This document shows, in pieces, positions 10,727-19,585 of a stretch of 64,000 nt of DNA. Both the position numbers and the translations under genes were made by a program. This DNA is from Pachyseris speciosa. Lineage: Eukaryota > Cnidaria > Anthozoa > Scleractinia > Pachyseridae. Numbering within the stretch: the stretch's first letter is position 1; every line of letters starts with the position of its first letter. The notes below the pieces were generated by a model, which did not search any database, had not been told where the DNA came from, and saw nothing but the letters and a program-made list of their open reading frames with translations. The stretch lies in contig JAEMWC010000238.1 of assembly GCA_016490735.1 (NCBI GenBank), forward strand, positions 760,001-824,000. The letters run 5' to 3'.

Positions 10727-11077
10727 ATGATGGCTTTTCTATCAACACACGTAAGTTTTTTGCAATGGCAAATAACGAGAAGGGTGAGTAAATCCCTAAT
10801 ATTAGCCCTTCGACCTGAAACCTTCAGAGAATTGGAAATTGACCCTGAGTTACTCAAGGATGTCTCCCCTTTATCTGTGTTCCAACTCCTATTACCTAAT
10901 TTAACATTTACTGGCTATATAACCTTTATATGCTGGTTGGATAAAGTCTACCCGCTAGAGGAGAGTTGGAAATGGTATAGAAGGTTACAAAACCTCTACG
11001 GATCAAGCTCACCTTCCATTCTACAGCTGATCAGTCATCGAGTGCGTCTTTGGGTTTTAGAACGGATTTACGGTTGA
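10727..11077 (+). CDS. Unknown 116-aa protein
   Basis: An open frame between the penton paralogue and integrase, ending one base before the integrase ATG. It has hydrophobic and aromatic segments (FLQWQITRRV, LLLPNLTFTGYITFICWL) and a basic, Trp-containing C-terminus (HRVRLWVLERIYG). The middle could be a membrane-associated helix. No family recognised. The tight junction with the next gene supports it being coding. Confidence 0.45.
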   Translation: MMAFLSTHVSFLQWQITRRVSKSLILALRPETFRELEIDPELLKDVSPLSVFQLLLPNLTFTGYITFICWLDKVYPLEESWKWYRRLQNLYGSSSPSILQLISHRVRLWVLERIYG

Positions 11078-11078
11078 A

Positions 11079-12139
11079 ATGAAACCTGAACTGAAACAAA
11101 ACTACGAGAACCCGAAAACTCCAGGAACGTTGGGTGGAATACAACGCTTTGCTAAAGCTCAAGGAATTACTTACCGTGAGGCGAAATCCATTTTAGAAAA
11201 AAACTTATCGTATTCCCTTCACAAACCTGTTAGACGAAGATTTAAGACCCTTCCGGTCTTAGTGTTTAATAGAGATCAACAGTGGGTTGCTGATTTGGTG
11301 GAAATGCAACGTGTCTCACGTTACAATGGTGGCATACGATACCTTTTAATCGTCATTGACGTGTTATCCAAGTTTGCTTGGGTAAGACCGTTAAAAAACA
11401 AGACGGGGAAAGAAGTCGTCAAGGCCTTTGACAGTATTTTGAAGACTAGTCACAGACGACCTCTAAACTTGCAAACGGATAAAGGGAGAGAATTTTACAA
11501 CTCCATTATGCAACAGTGGTTAAAGAAGGAAGGTATTCATCACTTTTCCACGCAAGGGGATGCAAAAACTTCAGTTGTAGAAAGGTTTAACCGTACATTG
11601 AAAGGAAGAATGTATCGTTATTTTACGGCAGCCAACACGCTCAAATACCTGAATGTCTTACCCGACCTTGTTAGCCAATACAATGCAGACCGTCATAGAA
11701 GTATAGGCATGGCTCCTAAAGACGTCACTATCAAAATGAAAGTCAAGTGAGGAAGAGATTGTATGGAAAAAGACAGAAGAAGATTGAAAAACGTGGACAC
11801 TTACGACAAGGAGATCTCGTGCGATTGAGTGAGCGATTACAAACGTTTAAGAAGGGGTACTTGCCACAGTGGACAGAAGAAGTGTTTTCTGTGAAAAGGG
11901 TTGTTCCAGGACCTGTCAGTTCCTATAAGATTGAAGAAATGGATGGAACACCGGTTAAAGGTACATTTTACAAAGAGGATTTACAAAAAGTGACAGTGGA
12001 TGACGATACTTTGTGGCGAGTCGAGAAAGTACTTAAACGACGCGGTAAACAAGCTTTAGTTAGATGGAAAGGTTGGCCCAAGAAATACGACAGTTGGGTC
12101 TCTCAAACTGATTTGAAATCATGGAAGAAATCTACTTGA
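11079..12139 (+). pseudogene. Retroviral-type (rve) integrase with C-terminal chromodomain, one frameshift
   Basis: The first ORF (11079-11750, 223 aa) has the Polinton integrase layout. It starts with an N-terminal LGG-x-QRFAKA...SYSLHKP region, then the catalytic core with D72 (WVADLVEM), D134 (LQTDKGREF) and E168 (SVVERFNRT), a D,D-x33-E arrangement. The ORF stops at 11750. The remainder (to 12139) is in the next frame with no ATG at its head: an SH3-like segment (LRQGDLVRL) and a chromodomain (WRVEKVL, LVRWKGW, then YDSW). The two halves are normally one protein, so this is a frameshift at about 11740-11750. The enzyme inserts element DNA; the chromodomain would target chromatin. The end overlaps the penton start. 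Confidence 0.88.
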
Positions 12140-13167
12140 CGTTACCTAGTGATGGCGGAGGAATTCAATATGATGTCTCAAATAAGAACAATAGTTTCAA
12201 AGTGAAATTACCTAACCCTCTCAGATTTCGTGGAAATGACTGGCAGGTTGGTTTGGCAAGCATTTCATTATCCCTACAAAATGAATTTCATGATGCTATA
12301 TTGAAAAAGTTTCCATCGACAACCGTCTTAGCAACGACAAATGGTTATACCACTAAACTAAATAGTGAAAACAAACGGGAAGTCGTCTCAAGATCAGCCC
12401 AGGGAACGGTGACTGTGGATAATGTTCTTGAAGATGAATCCATTCACGACGGAGTATCGTTTATGCATTCGTTGATCGGAAAATGACAGCAAAACTTAGC
12501 TCTCTATTTTACCTCTAACGAGCACAAGTATACGGTCGACCAAGAATGGAAAAATCCGAATACTAATGTGGAGTATTTTCATTCCTTCAACTGGACAAGT
12601 GAAGTCTCTCTTTTAATTGATAGTAGTCGATGTGATCGAAAGACTATGGACATTTGGACAGAAATTAATTTCGATTTATTGAAAATGCTTGGCGGAATTA
12701 CAATAGCCCATGATTTTCCAGGTCCTCAACTCAGAATGACACACTGCAAGTCCCCACCTGAAAACGAAATGGTGGCAAGTAGTAGAGTACCAAATATTAC
12801 TTTGACATCAAATGGGGTGATATTAAGACAGCAGCAGAATTGGGAGTTTCCAAATCTGAATTGGGGATGGTTTGAAAACAACTTCTTTAAACGATCTCGC
12901 TCGTTACATGTTTACTGTAACGCTATAAGGAGTACGATTGTTGGTGAGAAAGTGACAGATCTGTTGCGAGAGATACAAGTGACACCTAACAAACGAGAAG
13001 GGAGAATTTACTTTGAGCCTACTCATATCCACTACTTACCAGTAAGACAGGAAATATTTGATTACTTTGAGGTTGAAACTGCTGAAATAAATGGAAGATT
13101 AGCTGATTTAGTAAAAGGTCACCTTACATTTCAAACGTCAGCTATAAAAGGGGGATATCCATTCTAA
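12121..13167 (+). pseudogene. Penton (minor capsid, single jelly roll), one in-frame stop
   Basis: One reading frame of about 348 codons with a TGA at 12484-12486. The N-terminal strand pattern (NSFKVKLPNPLRF, then WQVGLASISL) and the C-terminal block (VTDLLRE, KREGRIYFEP, FEVETAEI) fit Polinton/adintovirus penton proteins. This protein forms the pentameric capsid vertices. The start at 12121 overlaps the integrase end by 19 bases. Apart from the single nonsense codon there are no indels. A paralogue of its C-terminal part lies at 9924. Confidence 0.75.
13143..13150 (+). promoter_or_regulatory. TATA box inside the penton 3' end
   Basis: TATAAAAG followed by GGGG, 32 bases before the ATG at 13183. 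The spacing is right for a pol II core promoter serving the next gene. Confidence 0.5.
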
Positions 13168-13182
13168 AATTTATTTTCAACC

Positions 13183-13389
13183 ATGCGCGGAGGAAGCCTT
13201 AGACGATATAGTCCCACCTCGCAAGACGGTGGTGGATTGTTAAGTAAGATCCTTTTTCCTTTAATGAAAAGTGGTGTCAAAAGAGTACAAAAGAGAGTAA
13301 AGAACGCTGTTAAACGTAAAGCGACACAGGTTATCGATCGAGTTAGTAAACGAGCAAGAAGAGGGGTGATCGACGTGTTAGGAGAATGA
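13183..13389 (+). CDS. Small basic core-like protein
   Basis: 68 residues, strongly basic (RVQKRVKNAVKRKATQVIDR, then KRARRG), beginning MRGGS. MRGG matches the (M/I/L)-x-G-G pattern cut by adenain-type proteases, so the first residues may be removed in the particle. Size, charge and position between penton and major capsid resemble the DNA-binding core proteins of adenoviruses. The family assignment is by analogy only. Its stop overlaps the next start (ATGA). Confidence 0.55.
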   Translation: MRGGSLRRYSPTSQDGGGLLSKILFPLMKSGVKRVQKRVKNAVKRKATQVIDRVSKRARRGVIDVLGE

Positions 13390-13667
13390 GCGTGCGGAGG
13401 CAATTCCTTCAATCAGTAATGACTCCAATACCTTCTCGCGTTAGTTTCCGCGTTGGGAAAAGAGGAGCGGCTAAACAGAAAGGAGGACGTATTTGGTCTG
13501 GTGCACCGCACATTTTAGATGAATCCACCAGAAGGTATATAAAACATCTTCAGACAAAAAGTATACGTCAGAAAGGAGGAGGAGCCGGAGGAGGAGTAGG
13601 ACGGAGGTATAAAAGAAGAAAGCAAACACAATATAGACATAATTGTCGACATGGCAGACACAAGTAA
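13386..13667 (+). CDS. Small basic Gly-rich protein
   Basis: 93 residues starting at the ATGA overlap with the preceding gene and ending inside the major capsid start. Basic and glycine-rich (KRGAAKQKGGR, GGGAGGGVGRRYKRRK). Probably a second DNA-condensing or capsid-internal protein. No family was recognised with certainty. A TATA box for the capsid gene lies inside its 3' end. Confidence 0.5.
   Translation: MSVRRQFLQSVMTPIPSRVSFRVGKRGAAKQKGGRIWSGAPHILDESTRRYIKHLQTKSIRQKGGGAGGGVGRRYKRRKQTQYRHNCRHGRHK
13608..13615 (+). promoter_or_regulatory. TATA box (TATAAAAG) for the major capsid gene
   Basis: TATAAAAG lies 35 bases before the ATG at 13651, inside the preceding ORF. Confidence 0.5.
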
Positions 13668-15003
13668 ACCCTCTCTTGAGGGGTTAAACCCTGTTGTTCA
13701 GGTGTTTGACCTCCCACCAACCGATGTCTCAATGCTTGAGTACCGAATGTCACCTGTGAAAACAGTCACCAGCGGGATTCATCCTCTAGAAGTGATTATG
13801 CCTGCAACAAATGCATTTATAGACTTGGGGAGAAGTTACTTTGAAGTGGAACTACAGCTGAAGAAAGCAAACGGAACTAACATTGCTGATGGAGAGAATC
13901 TATTCCCTGGTCAGAATTTGATGCATACGATGATAAAACAATGTTCTATCACCTTTAACGGAACTCTCATCAGTGCTTAATCCGACACCTACGCCTACAG
14001 AGCTTTCTTTGAAACCTTGCTAAACCATGATCGTTTAGACGGAGACACCATTCTGAAATTGCAAGGATTTCAACCACAAGCGCTCAACATGCCCACACCT
14101 TTGACAGCTAACAACCTGGACAATGCGACACCCCATGACGATTACAGGGCTCTTTCTCAGTCACAGAAAAATGCCGTGTTATCCATGAAGGCTGAGCAAG
14201 TTCACTATCAGGGTGGAAAAAGAAGAACGTTGTTCTTCAAACCACATTCATAGGCTTTCCATTTAGGAAAACTCCTTGTTCCGATGGTGGAAATGGTAGT
14301 TAGCTTTTATTTCCACGAACCCAAGTTCTTTCTGAATGGAGTGGGACAAGAAGGACGCTTAAACGAGGTTGACATCAAAATGACCTTTCACGCTTGTCAA
14401 GTAACACTGGCAGCTCCCTTAAAGAACAGTTTGACAGCTAAGAGAGATAAAGGCAATTATGCTAGATATCCTCTCGTGAGATCAGAAGTGCGTACATTTG
14501 CCCTACCCATAGGGCAGACAGACTTTGACGAGGATCGCATTTTTCTTCATCGTATACCAGATAGAATGATTGTAGGATTGCTTCATCAGAATTCCTTCAA
14601 CGGAGATTATGCCTACAATCCCTTCTCCTTCCAACAGTTCGGCTTGCTGTGTATGAAGCAGTTAATTAATGGTGAAGAATACCCTTACAAAACCACACTG
14701 TCTCTGAATGCTGGCAATGGTAACAAAGATTTGGTAGGTTATTTTCGCTTCTTGCAAGCAACATCAGCCTGGAAAGACAATAAACCCAACCTTCTAAAAC
14801 CAGAAGAATGGGGTTATGGAAAGAATTGTACACTCTACATGTTTGACAATGTACCCAGTGGTAATGCGGATGGACCGCTGATGAATATCCAGCAAGAGGG
14901 TGGTGTTCGACTGCAATTCCGTCTGAATGCAGCATTAGCTCATGTGGTGACTGTTGTTATCTTTGGTGAATTTGAGAACGTGATGGAAATCACCAAATGC
15001 TAA
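13651..15003 (+). pseudogene. Major capsid protein (double jelly roll, hexon-like), two in-frame stops
   Basis: A single frame of 450 codons carrying TAA at 13978-13980 and TAG at 14251-14253, with no frameshift. The N-terminus (VQVFDLPPTDVSMLEYR, then a SYFEVELQLKK strand and MHTMIKQCSITFNGTLIS) and the later YAYRAFFETLL segment fit the hexon-like capsid proteins of Polintons. The C-terminus (HVVTVVIFGEFENVMEI) is the usual terminal strand. It would form the bulk of the icosahedral shell. It lies directly upstream of the protease, as in other Polintons. The nonsense codons mean the copy is not functional as it stands, unless they are read through. Confidence 0.8.
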
Positions 15004-15040
15004 AAGAAGACAACTGGAAGCAAAGAGTTACAATTACGAG

Positions 15041-15649
15041 ATGGAGCTCATACCGACAACAGATTTACAATTAAGAACTTTAGCAGAAGATGATGAAGAT
15101 TTAGCTCCCTATTTTGCTGGTGTTTTTCCGAGTGATAGATTACCGAGAGAGCCAGTGAAAGATTACCCACAAGGCTACATTGTCAATATAGATGAAGCAA
15201 GCCAACCCGGTTCCCACTGGATAGGAATTTGGACACACGTCAATGAAGGAGAAGAGGAATGTGTAGTGATGGATAGCTTTGGTTTACCACTTCGCCGTTA
15301 CGGGGCTAAATCGTTGGAAACATGGTTACAAACTCACTGGTCAAAACTACGAATGAATCATAGGAGTTTTCAAGCAATTGATAGCCAAAGCTGTGGCGCC
15401 TATGCATTAATTTTTTTAGTGCATTGTAGTTTAGGTGGTTCGCTTGAAACGTTTCAAAAGATTTTTAGCAAGTTTGATTTAGTAAAAAATGATCATCGTG
15501 TGGCTCGCTGGTTCAAGAGATTGGTCAGACGCGATCTACGTTGGCATCGTATGCAGGAACCATTTGGACAAAGCAATCATGTTCCTGTTAGATTAATGGA
15601 TATGATGATGATAATGAACTCAGACGAAGAATACGACACTGTCTATTAA
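15041..15649 (+). CDS. Adenain-type cysteine protease
   Basis: Intact 202-residue ORF. Catalytic residues are visible: H59 in GSHWIGIW, D78 in VVMDSFG, Q111 in RSFQAID and C118 in SQSCGAYAL. The Q-to-C spacing of seven is that of adenovirus protease, and length is typical of the family (~200). It matures capsid precursors such as the basic proteins next to it. It is the last gene before a ~380 bp non-coding gap with repeats and a tRNA gene. Confidence 0.9.
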   Translation: MELIPTTDLQLRTLAEDDEDLAPYFAGVFPSDRLPREPVKDYPQGYIVNIDEASQPGSHWIGIWTHVNEGEEECVVMDSFGLPLRRYGAKSLETWLQTHWSKLRMNHRSFQAIDSQSCGAYALIFLVHCSLGGSLETFQKIFSKFDLVKNDHRVARWFKRLVRRDLRWHRMQEPFGQSNHVPVRLMDMMMIMNSDEEYDTVY

Positions 15650-16036
15650 TTCACGAGTAATGTAATTTGAGTAATGAGGTTTATCATTAAAAGACATGCG
15701 TGTAAACTTTTAAAAAGCGTGTTTTTTTTATCCCACATGTGTAAGAATCTCTTTAGTAACGCGAATATAAGGTTTGGTTGATTGTAACTAAGAAATGGGG
15801 AGGGAAGTGGTTTAGGGTAATTGGCTAAGTAAACCCAAAACAAAAGAATAAAGAGTATTTGTATAGGGTAATTGGCTAAGTAAATCCAAAACAATAGGTT
15901 AAAGAGTATTTCTATAAGGTAATTGAATCAGGGAATAGTAATTAGGCTAAGGCAGATACTTAGCGTTCGGAAATAATATGGTTTAATTTCGAAACACTCC
16001 CTCCCCACCATTTTTTTTAGTCAATCTACTAGGCCT
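15650..16036. other. Non-coding gap with ~54 bp tandem repeat
   Basis: From about 15812 a unit of the form TAGGGTAATTGGCTAAGTAA plus an AAAGAGTATTT tail occurs two full times (starting about 15814 and 15867). A third, partial unit starts at about 15919. A T-run and A-rich stretches follow. No gene was seen. It may separate two transcription units. Confidence 0.55.
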
Positions 16037-16108
16037 GACTTCGTGGCCTAATGGATAAGGCGCTTGACTACGAATCAAGAGATTCTGGGTTCGACTCCCA
16101 GCGAAGTC
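16037..16108 (+). tRNA. tRNA-Arg (anticodon ACG)
   Basis: A complete 72-base cloverleaf. The acceptor stem GACTTCG/CGAAGTC is perfectly paired, the D stem is GCCT/AGGC, and the anticodon stem CTTGA/TCAAG encloses loop CTACGAA (anticodon ACG). The T stem CTGGG/CCCAG encloses TTCGACT. Internal promoter A box TGGCCTAATGG and B box GGTTCGACTCC match consensus, and a run of seven T follows directly as pol III terminator. It sits on the coding strand between protease and a small ORF, well inside Polinton 1. No CCA is encoded, as expected for a eukaryotic-type gene. Confidence 0.93.
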
Positions 16109-16117
16109 TTTTTTTCC

Positions 16118-16124
16118 TATAAAT
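16118..16124 (+). promoter_or_regulatory. TATA box after the tRNA
   Basis: TATAAAT, 30 bases before the small ORF ATG at 16155. Confidence 0.35.
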
Positions 16125-16154
16125 TGGTCTACTTACTATCATTTTAACAACACG

Positions 16155-16271
16155 ATGAAGCGACTAACGCGTAAAGGGCGAGATTACGATAAGTTTTTAG
16201 TGGAAAATGGTGAATCCTATTTGATAGAATGGGTAAGACATATTGAGGACCGTGTCTATAAAATATTCTAA
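16155..16271 (+). CDS. Very small ORF (38 aa)
   Basis: It opens with MKRLTRKGRDYDKFLVENGE and ends RVYKIF. It has a TATA-like box at the expected distance upstream, and its own 3' end contains the TATAAAAT of the next gene. No family recognised. Coding status rests on its promoter context alone. Confidence 0.35.
   Translation: MKRLTRKGRDYDKFLVENGESYLIEWVRHIEDRVYKIF
16257..16264 (+). promoter_or_regulatory. TATA box (TATAAAAT)
   Basis: 42 bases before the ATG at 16307, inside the end of the small ORF. Confidence 0.4.
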
Positions 16272-16306
16272 CCAGCTTTAGAGTGTTTTATATTTAACAA
16301 GTAAAC

Positions 16307-16615
16307 ATGAGTGATCTTAATACGTGGCAACATATTTTACAACGATACGCTAAAGAACACATCGCTCCATCTTCAACATTAAAAGCTGTGTTTAAAAGTA
16401 TGAATCCATCAAAACAATCAGTCCCTAATCAACGCTCTGTTCGTGAAAAAAGAGTGAAAATGGTAAAGGATACTATCTCTTTAAAAAGTGTGTTTAAACG
16501 CTTACCGAAAGAATTGAAAACGAAACAGATACGTTTCAATGGAAAAACTACTCTCTCTTCTTTGTTAAGACAGTTAAAGATTGGAAGCATTAAAATAGAT
16601 AAACTACTGTGGTAG
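16307..16615 (+). CDS. Unknown basic 102-aa protein
   Basis: Open frame between the tRNA and the ATPase. It is basic and helical in appearance (VREKRVKMVKDTISLKSVFK, KELKTKQIRF). No motif was recognised. It is placed in the packaging-gene block, with its own TATA-like box. Confidence 0.45.
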   Translation: MSDLNTWQHILQRYAKEHIAPSSTLKAVFKSMNPSKQSVPNQRSVREKRVKMVKDTISLKSVFKRLPKELKTKQIRFNGKTTLSSLLRQLKIGSIKIDKLLW

Positions 16616-16649
16616 TAAGTAGTTTCTGATTGAAAGGTGAAAAGAGAAG

Positions 16650-17294
16650 ATGTCCTTTCGTACACCTAGCAGTATCTTAATTGTAGGACCATCCGGGAGT
16701 GGAAAAACAGTGTTTGTCACAAAATTATTAAGAAATGCAAACCTTTATTTTAAAGGGGGTATCCCCAACATTCACTATTGTTATGGCATTTGGCAAGACG
16801 GATATCTTCCCTTAAGAAAAATGGGGGTAAAGTTACACGAAGGGATCCCCTCTTCTGATGATTTAGATGCGATGTTTGGTCAAACAAAGGGAGGATATTT
16901 AGTGTTGGACGACTTAATGGAGGAAGGTGGGAAGGATAAACGCGTAGTGGATTTATTTACTAAAGATTCACATCATAGAAACATAACCGTCATCTATCTT
17001 TGCCAAGACATGTTTCCACCTGGTAAATATGCGAAAACCATCTCACGTAATGCGCATTACATAGTAGCCTTTAAAAACCCAAGAGATCAACTAGGGTTTA
17101 CAAATGTGATCTTACAAGCGTTCCCATCACATTGGCGAGATGTGTTAGAGGTCTACGATAGAGAGACAAGTCGACCGTTTGGCTACTTAATGTTGGATTT
17201 ACACCCGGCCTCCAACGATCACTGTCGCGTTTATACCGGCGTATTGAAAGAGGAAGGGTATACGCGAGGGTTTTGTAAACCTCAGAGAAAATGA
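16650..17294 (+). CDS. Genome-packaging ATPase (FtsK/HerA, A32-like)
   Basis: Intact 214-residue ORF. Walker A is GPSGSGKT (residues 13-20) and Walker B is YLVLDDLM (83-90). A downstream ITVIYLCQDMF segment carries the Gln expected of the sensor strand. Length matches Polinton/virophage/poxvirus A32-type ATPases (~200-260 aa). It would pump DNA into preformed capsids. The stop overlaps the next ATG (ATGA). Confidence 0.9.
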   Translation: MSFRTPSSILIVGPSGSGKTVFVTKLLRNANLYFKGGIPNIHYCYGIWQDGYLPLRKMGVKLHEGIPSSDDLDAMFGQTKGGYLVLDDLMEEGGKDKRVVDLFTKDSHHRNITVIYLCQDMFPPGKYAKTISRNAHYIVAFKNPRDQLGFTNVILQAFPSHWRDVLEVYDRETSRPFGYLMLDLHPASNDHCRVYTGVLKEEGYTRGFCKPQRK

Positions 17295-17545
17295 AAAGGT
17301 ATCATTTTTTGCGGGATTTAGCAAGGGGGCAAAGACGGCAGCAGGTAGAAAGGAGTAAAGATAAGTTTGAACTCGCTTTTCATTCACACGATTCCATGTT
17401 CGCGGGTAGCTTTCTACAAAGCTATAAAAGAGGAGTCGAAAGTCAGATTTGTAATTCAATGTTAACATGGCAAAGAGAAGAAGGAGAAGAGTTTCTTCCG
17501 GAAAGAAAAAAAGACGTCAAAAGGGTGGATTATTTCCTCTTTTAG
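17291..17545 (+). CDS. Unknown basic 84-aa ORF
   Basis: Starts at the ATGA overlap with the ATPase. The N-terminal part is basic (HFLRDLARGQRRQQVERSKD). The last 26 codons overlap the better supported gene at 17467 in another frame, so the 3' end may be spurious. No family recognised. Confidence 0.4.
   Translation: MKRYHFLRDLARGQRRQQVERSKDKFELAFHSHDSMFAGSFLQSYKRGVESQICNSMLTWQREEGEEFLPERKKDVKRVDYFLF
17423..17430 (+). promoter_or_regulatory. TATA box (TATAAAAG) inside the preceding ORF
   Basis: 36 bases before the ATG at 17467. The position is the same as at the capsid and core genes. Confidence 0.5.
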
Positions 17546-17664
17546 CTTTATTACCAGCTGCTATTGCTGCGAGTAAAGCAGCTGCATTAGGGGCAGTTGG
17601 AAGTGCGGCGGGATATGGTGTAAAGAAAGCAATCGAAGCTGCCTCTAAGAAAAGGAGAAAGTGA
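17467..17664 (+). CDS. Small basic/hydrophobic core-like protein
   Basis: 65 residues: an Arg/Lys head (MAKRRRRRVSSGKKKRR), then QKGG, a hydrophobic Ala/Leu segment (LFPLLALLPAAIAASKAAAL), a Gly/Ala stretch and a basic end. This layout (basic head, possible protease site, amphipathic or membrane helix) resembles adenoviral pX/pVI-type minor proteins, which may disrupt membranes or bind DNA. That is analogy rather than demonstrated homology. A TATA box at the correct distance supports the start. Confidence 0.55.
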   Translation: MAKRRRRRVSSGKKKRRQKGGLFPLLALLPAAIAASKAAALGAVGSAAGYGVKKAIEAASKKRRK

Positions 17665-17761
17665 GGATTCATACGTCATCGTGAAAGTTAAACCTACTCT
17701 TGGGTGCGAAAATAGATAAATACAGCATTCAACTGGAAAAAGTAAGGAGACCATAAATAAA

Positions 17762-18079
17762 ATGAAACGAATTCGTAGACATTACGCATTCCTCTCAAGT
17801 CTGTTTCGAGACGCTAGAGGGCAAAATCGTGCGGAACTACTCCGTCACGCTAATGCGGATCAAATTAATGCTATTAGCGAATTAGTTTTGAATACGTTAA
17901 AAGGGACTGTCAAAATGACACCTGACGTCATTGCGAGACTGAAACGGTATAAAACAGTGCTTCGGAACTTGGCCAAACGTAGTCACTCGGTAAAAAGACG
18001 TCGTTCCCTTCTCCTAAAAGAGAAAGGGAGCGGATTATGGAAGAGTCTTCAAAATGTTTGTCGCTGTCTACAGCGTTGA
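17762..18079 (+). CDS. Basic helical 105-aa protein of the Polinton morphogenesis block
   Basis: The layout is: an N-terminal basic segment (MKRIRRHYAFLSSLF), a helical middle with ANADQINAISELVLNTLKG, then RLKRYKTVLRNLAKR and a basic tail. Short proteins of this layout, with an alpha-helical middle and K/R-rich end, occur in many invertebrate Polintons. The function is unknown. It is probably a DNA-binding or capsid-internal protein, since it sits among such genes. Confidence 0.5.
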   Translation: MKRIRRHYAFLSSLFRDARGQNRAELLRHANADQINAISELVLNTLKGTVKMTPDVIARLKRYKTVLRNLAKRSHSVKRRRSLLLKEKGSGLWKSLQNVCRCLQR

Positions 18080-18149
18080 AAAATTTACTAAGGTATTGGA
18101 AGAGACTCTAACTGAAAATGAAACCTGAACCAAACGCGAAAAAGCTGCA

Positions 18150-18383
18150 ATGTCAACACTAACAATTGTTACTGGAATATTACAAGAAGCCAACGAGAAA
18201 AACAATGAGTTAACCGAAAAACTACAAAAGCAGCAACAAGAGAATGATAGTTTAAAAGATACTGTTCGTCAACTAAGACGGTTGATGTTGTGTGCACATT
18301 GCACTTACCTCTTAGATAATCACACGGACGGAGAACTTTGCTTGTGTGAAAGTTACTGTACCTTAGGATGGAGGAAACCTTAG
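18150..18383 (+). CDS. Coiled-coil protein with Cys cluster
   Basis: 77 residues. Residues ~8-45 form a coiled coil with Gln/Glu/Leu heptads (NELTEKLQKQQQENDSLKD). The C-terminal third has a C-x2-C ... C-x-C-x3-C set (CAHC, CLCESYC) that could bind zinc. No family recognised. The start was chosen as the first ATG after a short gap. Confidence 0.45.
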   Translation: MSTLTIVTGILQEANEKNNELTEKLQKQQQENDSLKDTVRQLRRLMLCAHCTYLLDNHTDGELCLCESYCTLGWRKP

Positions 18384-18389
18384 ATCATA

Positions 18390-19122
18390 GTGCCTAAGCG
18401 AGAACTACCGTCTCTCATCGATAAACATAGAGCGGGTTTAATGGAAAACCACCATTTAACGAAAGCTGCAAGATTAGCTGCCAAGAAAGAACGTATATTA
18501 GCAGATCCTACATTAACAGCTGAGGAAAAACAGTTATACGTTGCACCCGTTTCAACAGCGTTACACCGCGCTACCAACGTTGGACGTTCCATCTGTCGGG
18601 GAGGACGTTGATGAGCGACAAGAAAAACAGGCAGATAGTGAATTGACTAGTAGCGTTTTCGATAAATGGATGAGACGAATGGTTAGGATAGCAAAGAAAG
18701 CTGAACCACAGACTCCGAAGGGTAAACTGAGCACTCCAACAAGTATCAAACCAGCAATTCCAAAGAAATCACCTTCCTTGAGAAGTCCAACAGGCATCAA
18801 ACCACCAATTCCAAAGAAATCACCTCCCTTGTTTAAAACCCCTCAGAGAACAGCGCTACCATTTGACGCTTCTCAGTTACAAAAAGGTAAACAAAAATTG
18901 AAAGTAACACCTTTACATCTTTCGCGTCCGGTTGATGAAGAAGATGGATTATTAGCTTCCATGCGACGTGAAATGGATAAAAGGAGAGCAAGTATCGAAG
19001 GTCGTCAGCAGAGAGAAACCCCGTTAGAAGTTAGAAGGTTAAGACCTCAACCTGGTTGGGAAGATTGGGCTGCTGGACGGAAATTGAAGAGAAAACTGGA
19101 TGACGATGAAGACTTTAGTTAA
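18390..19122 (+). pseudogene. Scaffold-like Pro/Lys-rich protein, frameshifted
   Basis: The first frame (from about 18390, GTG; no ATG at its head) reads PKRELPSLIDKHRAGLM, then HHLTKAARLAAKKERIL. It runs out at 18611. The second frame continues to 19122 with PIPKKSP repeats and a Trp-containing end (QPGWEDWAAGRKL). The frames overlap at 18541-18611 with no second ATG, so one indel has split a gene of about 240 residues. The N-terminal KHRAGL...AKKE signature and Pro-rich disordered middle fit a protein family common in Polintons, probably a scaffold or minor capsid protein. Function is inferred only from position. Confidence 0.55.
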
Positions 19123-19480
19123 ACGAAAGCGTCGCGTTAAAAAAGTAGTTCGTAGACGTCGTCAACAGCGTGGGGAGGGAATAGGTGTTCAGAAATGGTT
19201 GGGAAAGACAGGGATTGAATTCCACTGGCCAGGGTATCAGTATATGGGACCGGGAACTCATCTAGAGAAGCGTCTCAAGAGAGGTGATCCAGGCATCAAC
19301 CGATTGGATAAAATTGCTAAACAACATGATATTGATTATTCAGTTGCTAAAAATCTTAAACAAAAACATCTCGCCGATAGAAAAATGATTAAGGCTATTG
19401 GTCGCTTGTCAGGAAAGAAAAAAATGCCAGAACGAATTGTTAAAAGAATAATGCAAACGAAACTCAAGTTAAATATGTAA
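19100..19480 (+). CDS. Phospholipase A2-domain protein (parvovirus VP1-like)
   Basis: 126 residues. A very basic head (KRKRRVKKVVRRRRQQR) may be a nuclear signal. It is followed by a PLA2 core: the calcium loop YMGPGTHLE (~residues 47-55) and the catalytic HDIDYS (~75-80), with LADRKM after it. Such compact PLA2 domains in parvovirus VP1 and adintoviruses breach endosomal membranes during entry. The start at 19100 overlaps the preceding gene by 23 bases. AATAAA follows the stop by 26 bases, and the gene ends the plus-strand late block. Confidence 0.85.
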   Translation: MTMKTLVKRKRRVKKVVRRRRQQRGEGIGVQKWLGKTGIEFHWPGYQYMGPGTHLEKRLKRGDPGINRLDKIAKQHDIDYSVAKNLKQKHLADRKMIKAIGRLSGKKKMPERIVKRIMQTKLKLNM

Positions 19481-19506
19481 ACATGATCTTTCCATACTGG
19501 TAACAA

Positions 19507-19512
19507 AATAAA
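19507..19512 (+). terminator. Poly(A) signal AATAAA
   Basis: AATAAA 26 bases after the PLA2 stop, at the end of the plus-strand gene block. Confidence 0.55.
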
Positions 19513-19585
19513 AAGGGAAATGTTTAAAAAAATTACTCTATCTATTTTGTTTTGACTTGTCCTTTAGCAAAAAAAAAAATTCCCT

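Noticed and set aside
11747..12139. Separate chromodomain gene
   Set aside because: No ATG at its head, and it continues the integrase in another frame; better explained as a frameshifted integrase C-terminus.
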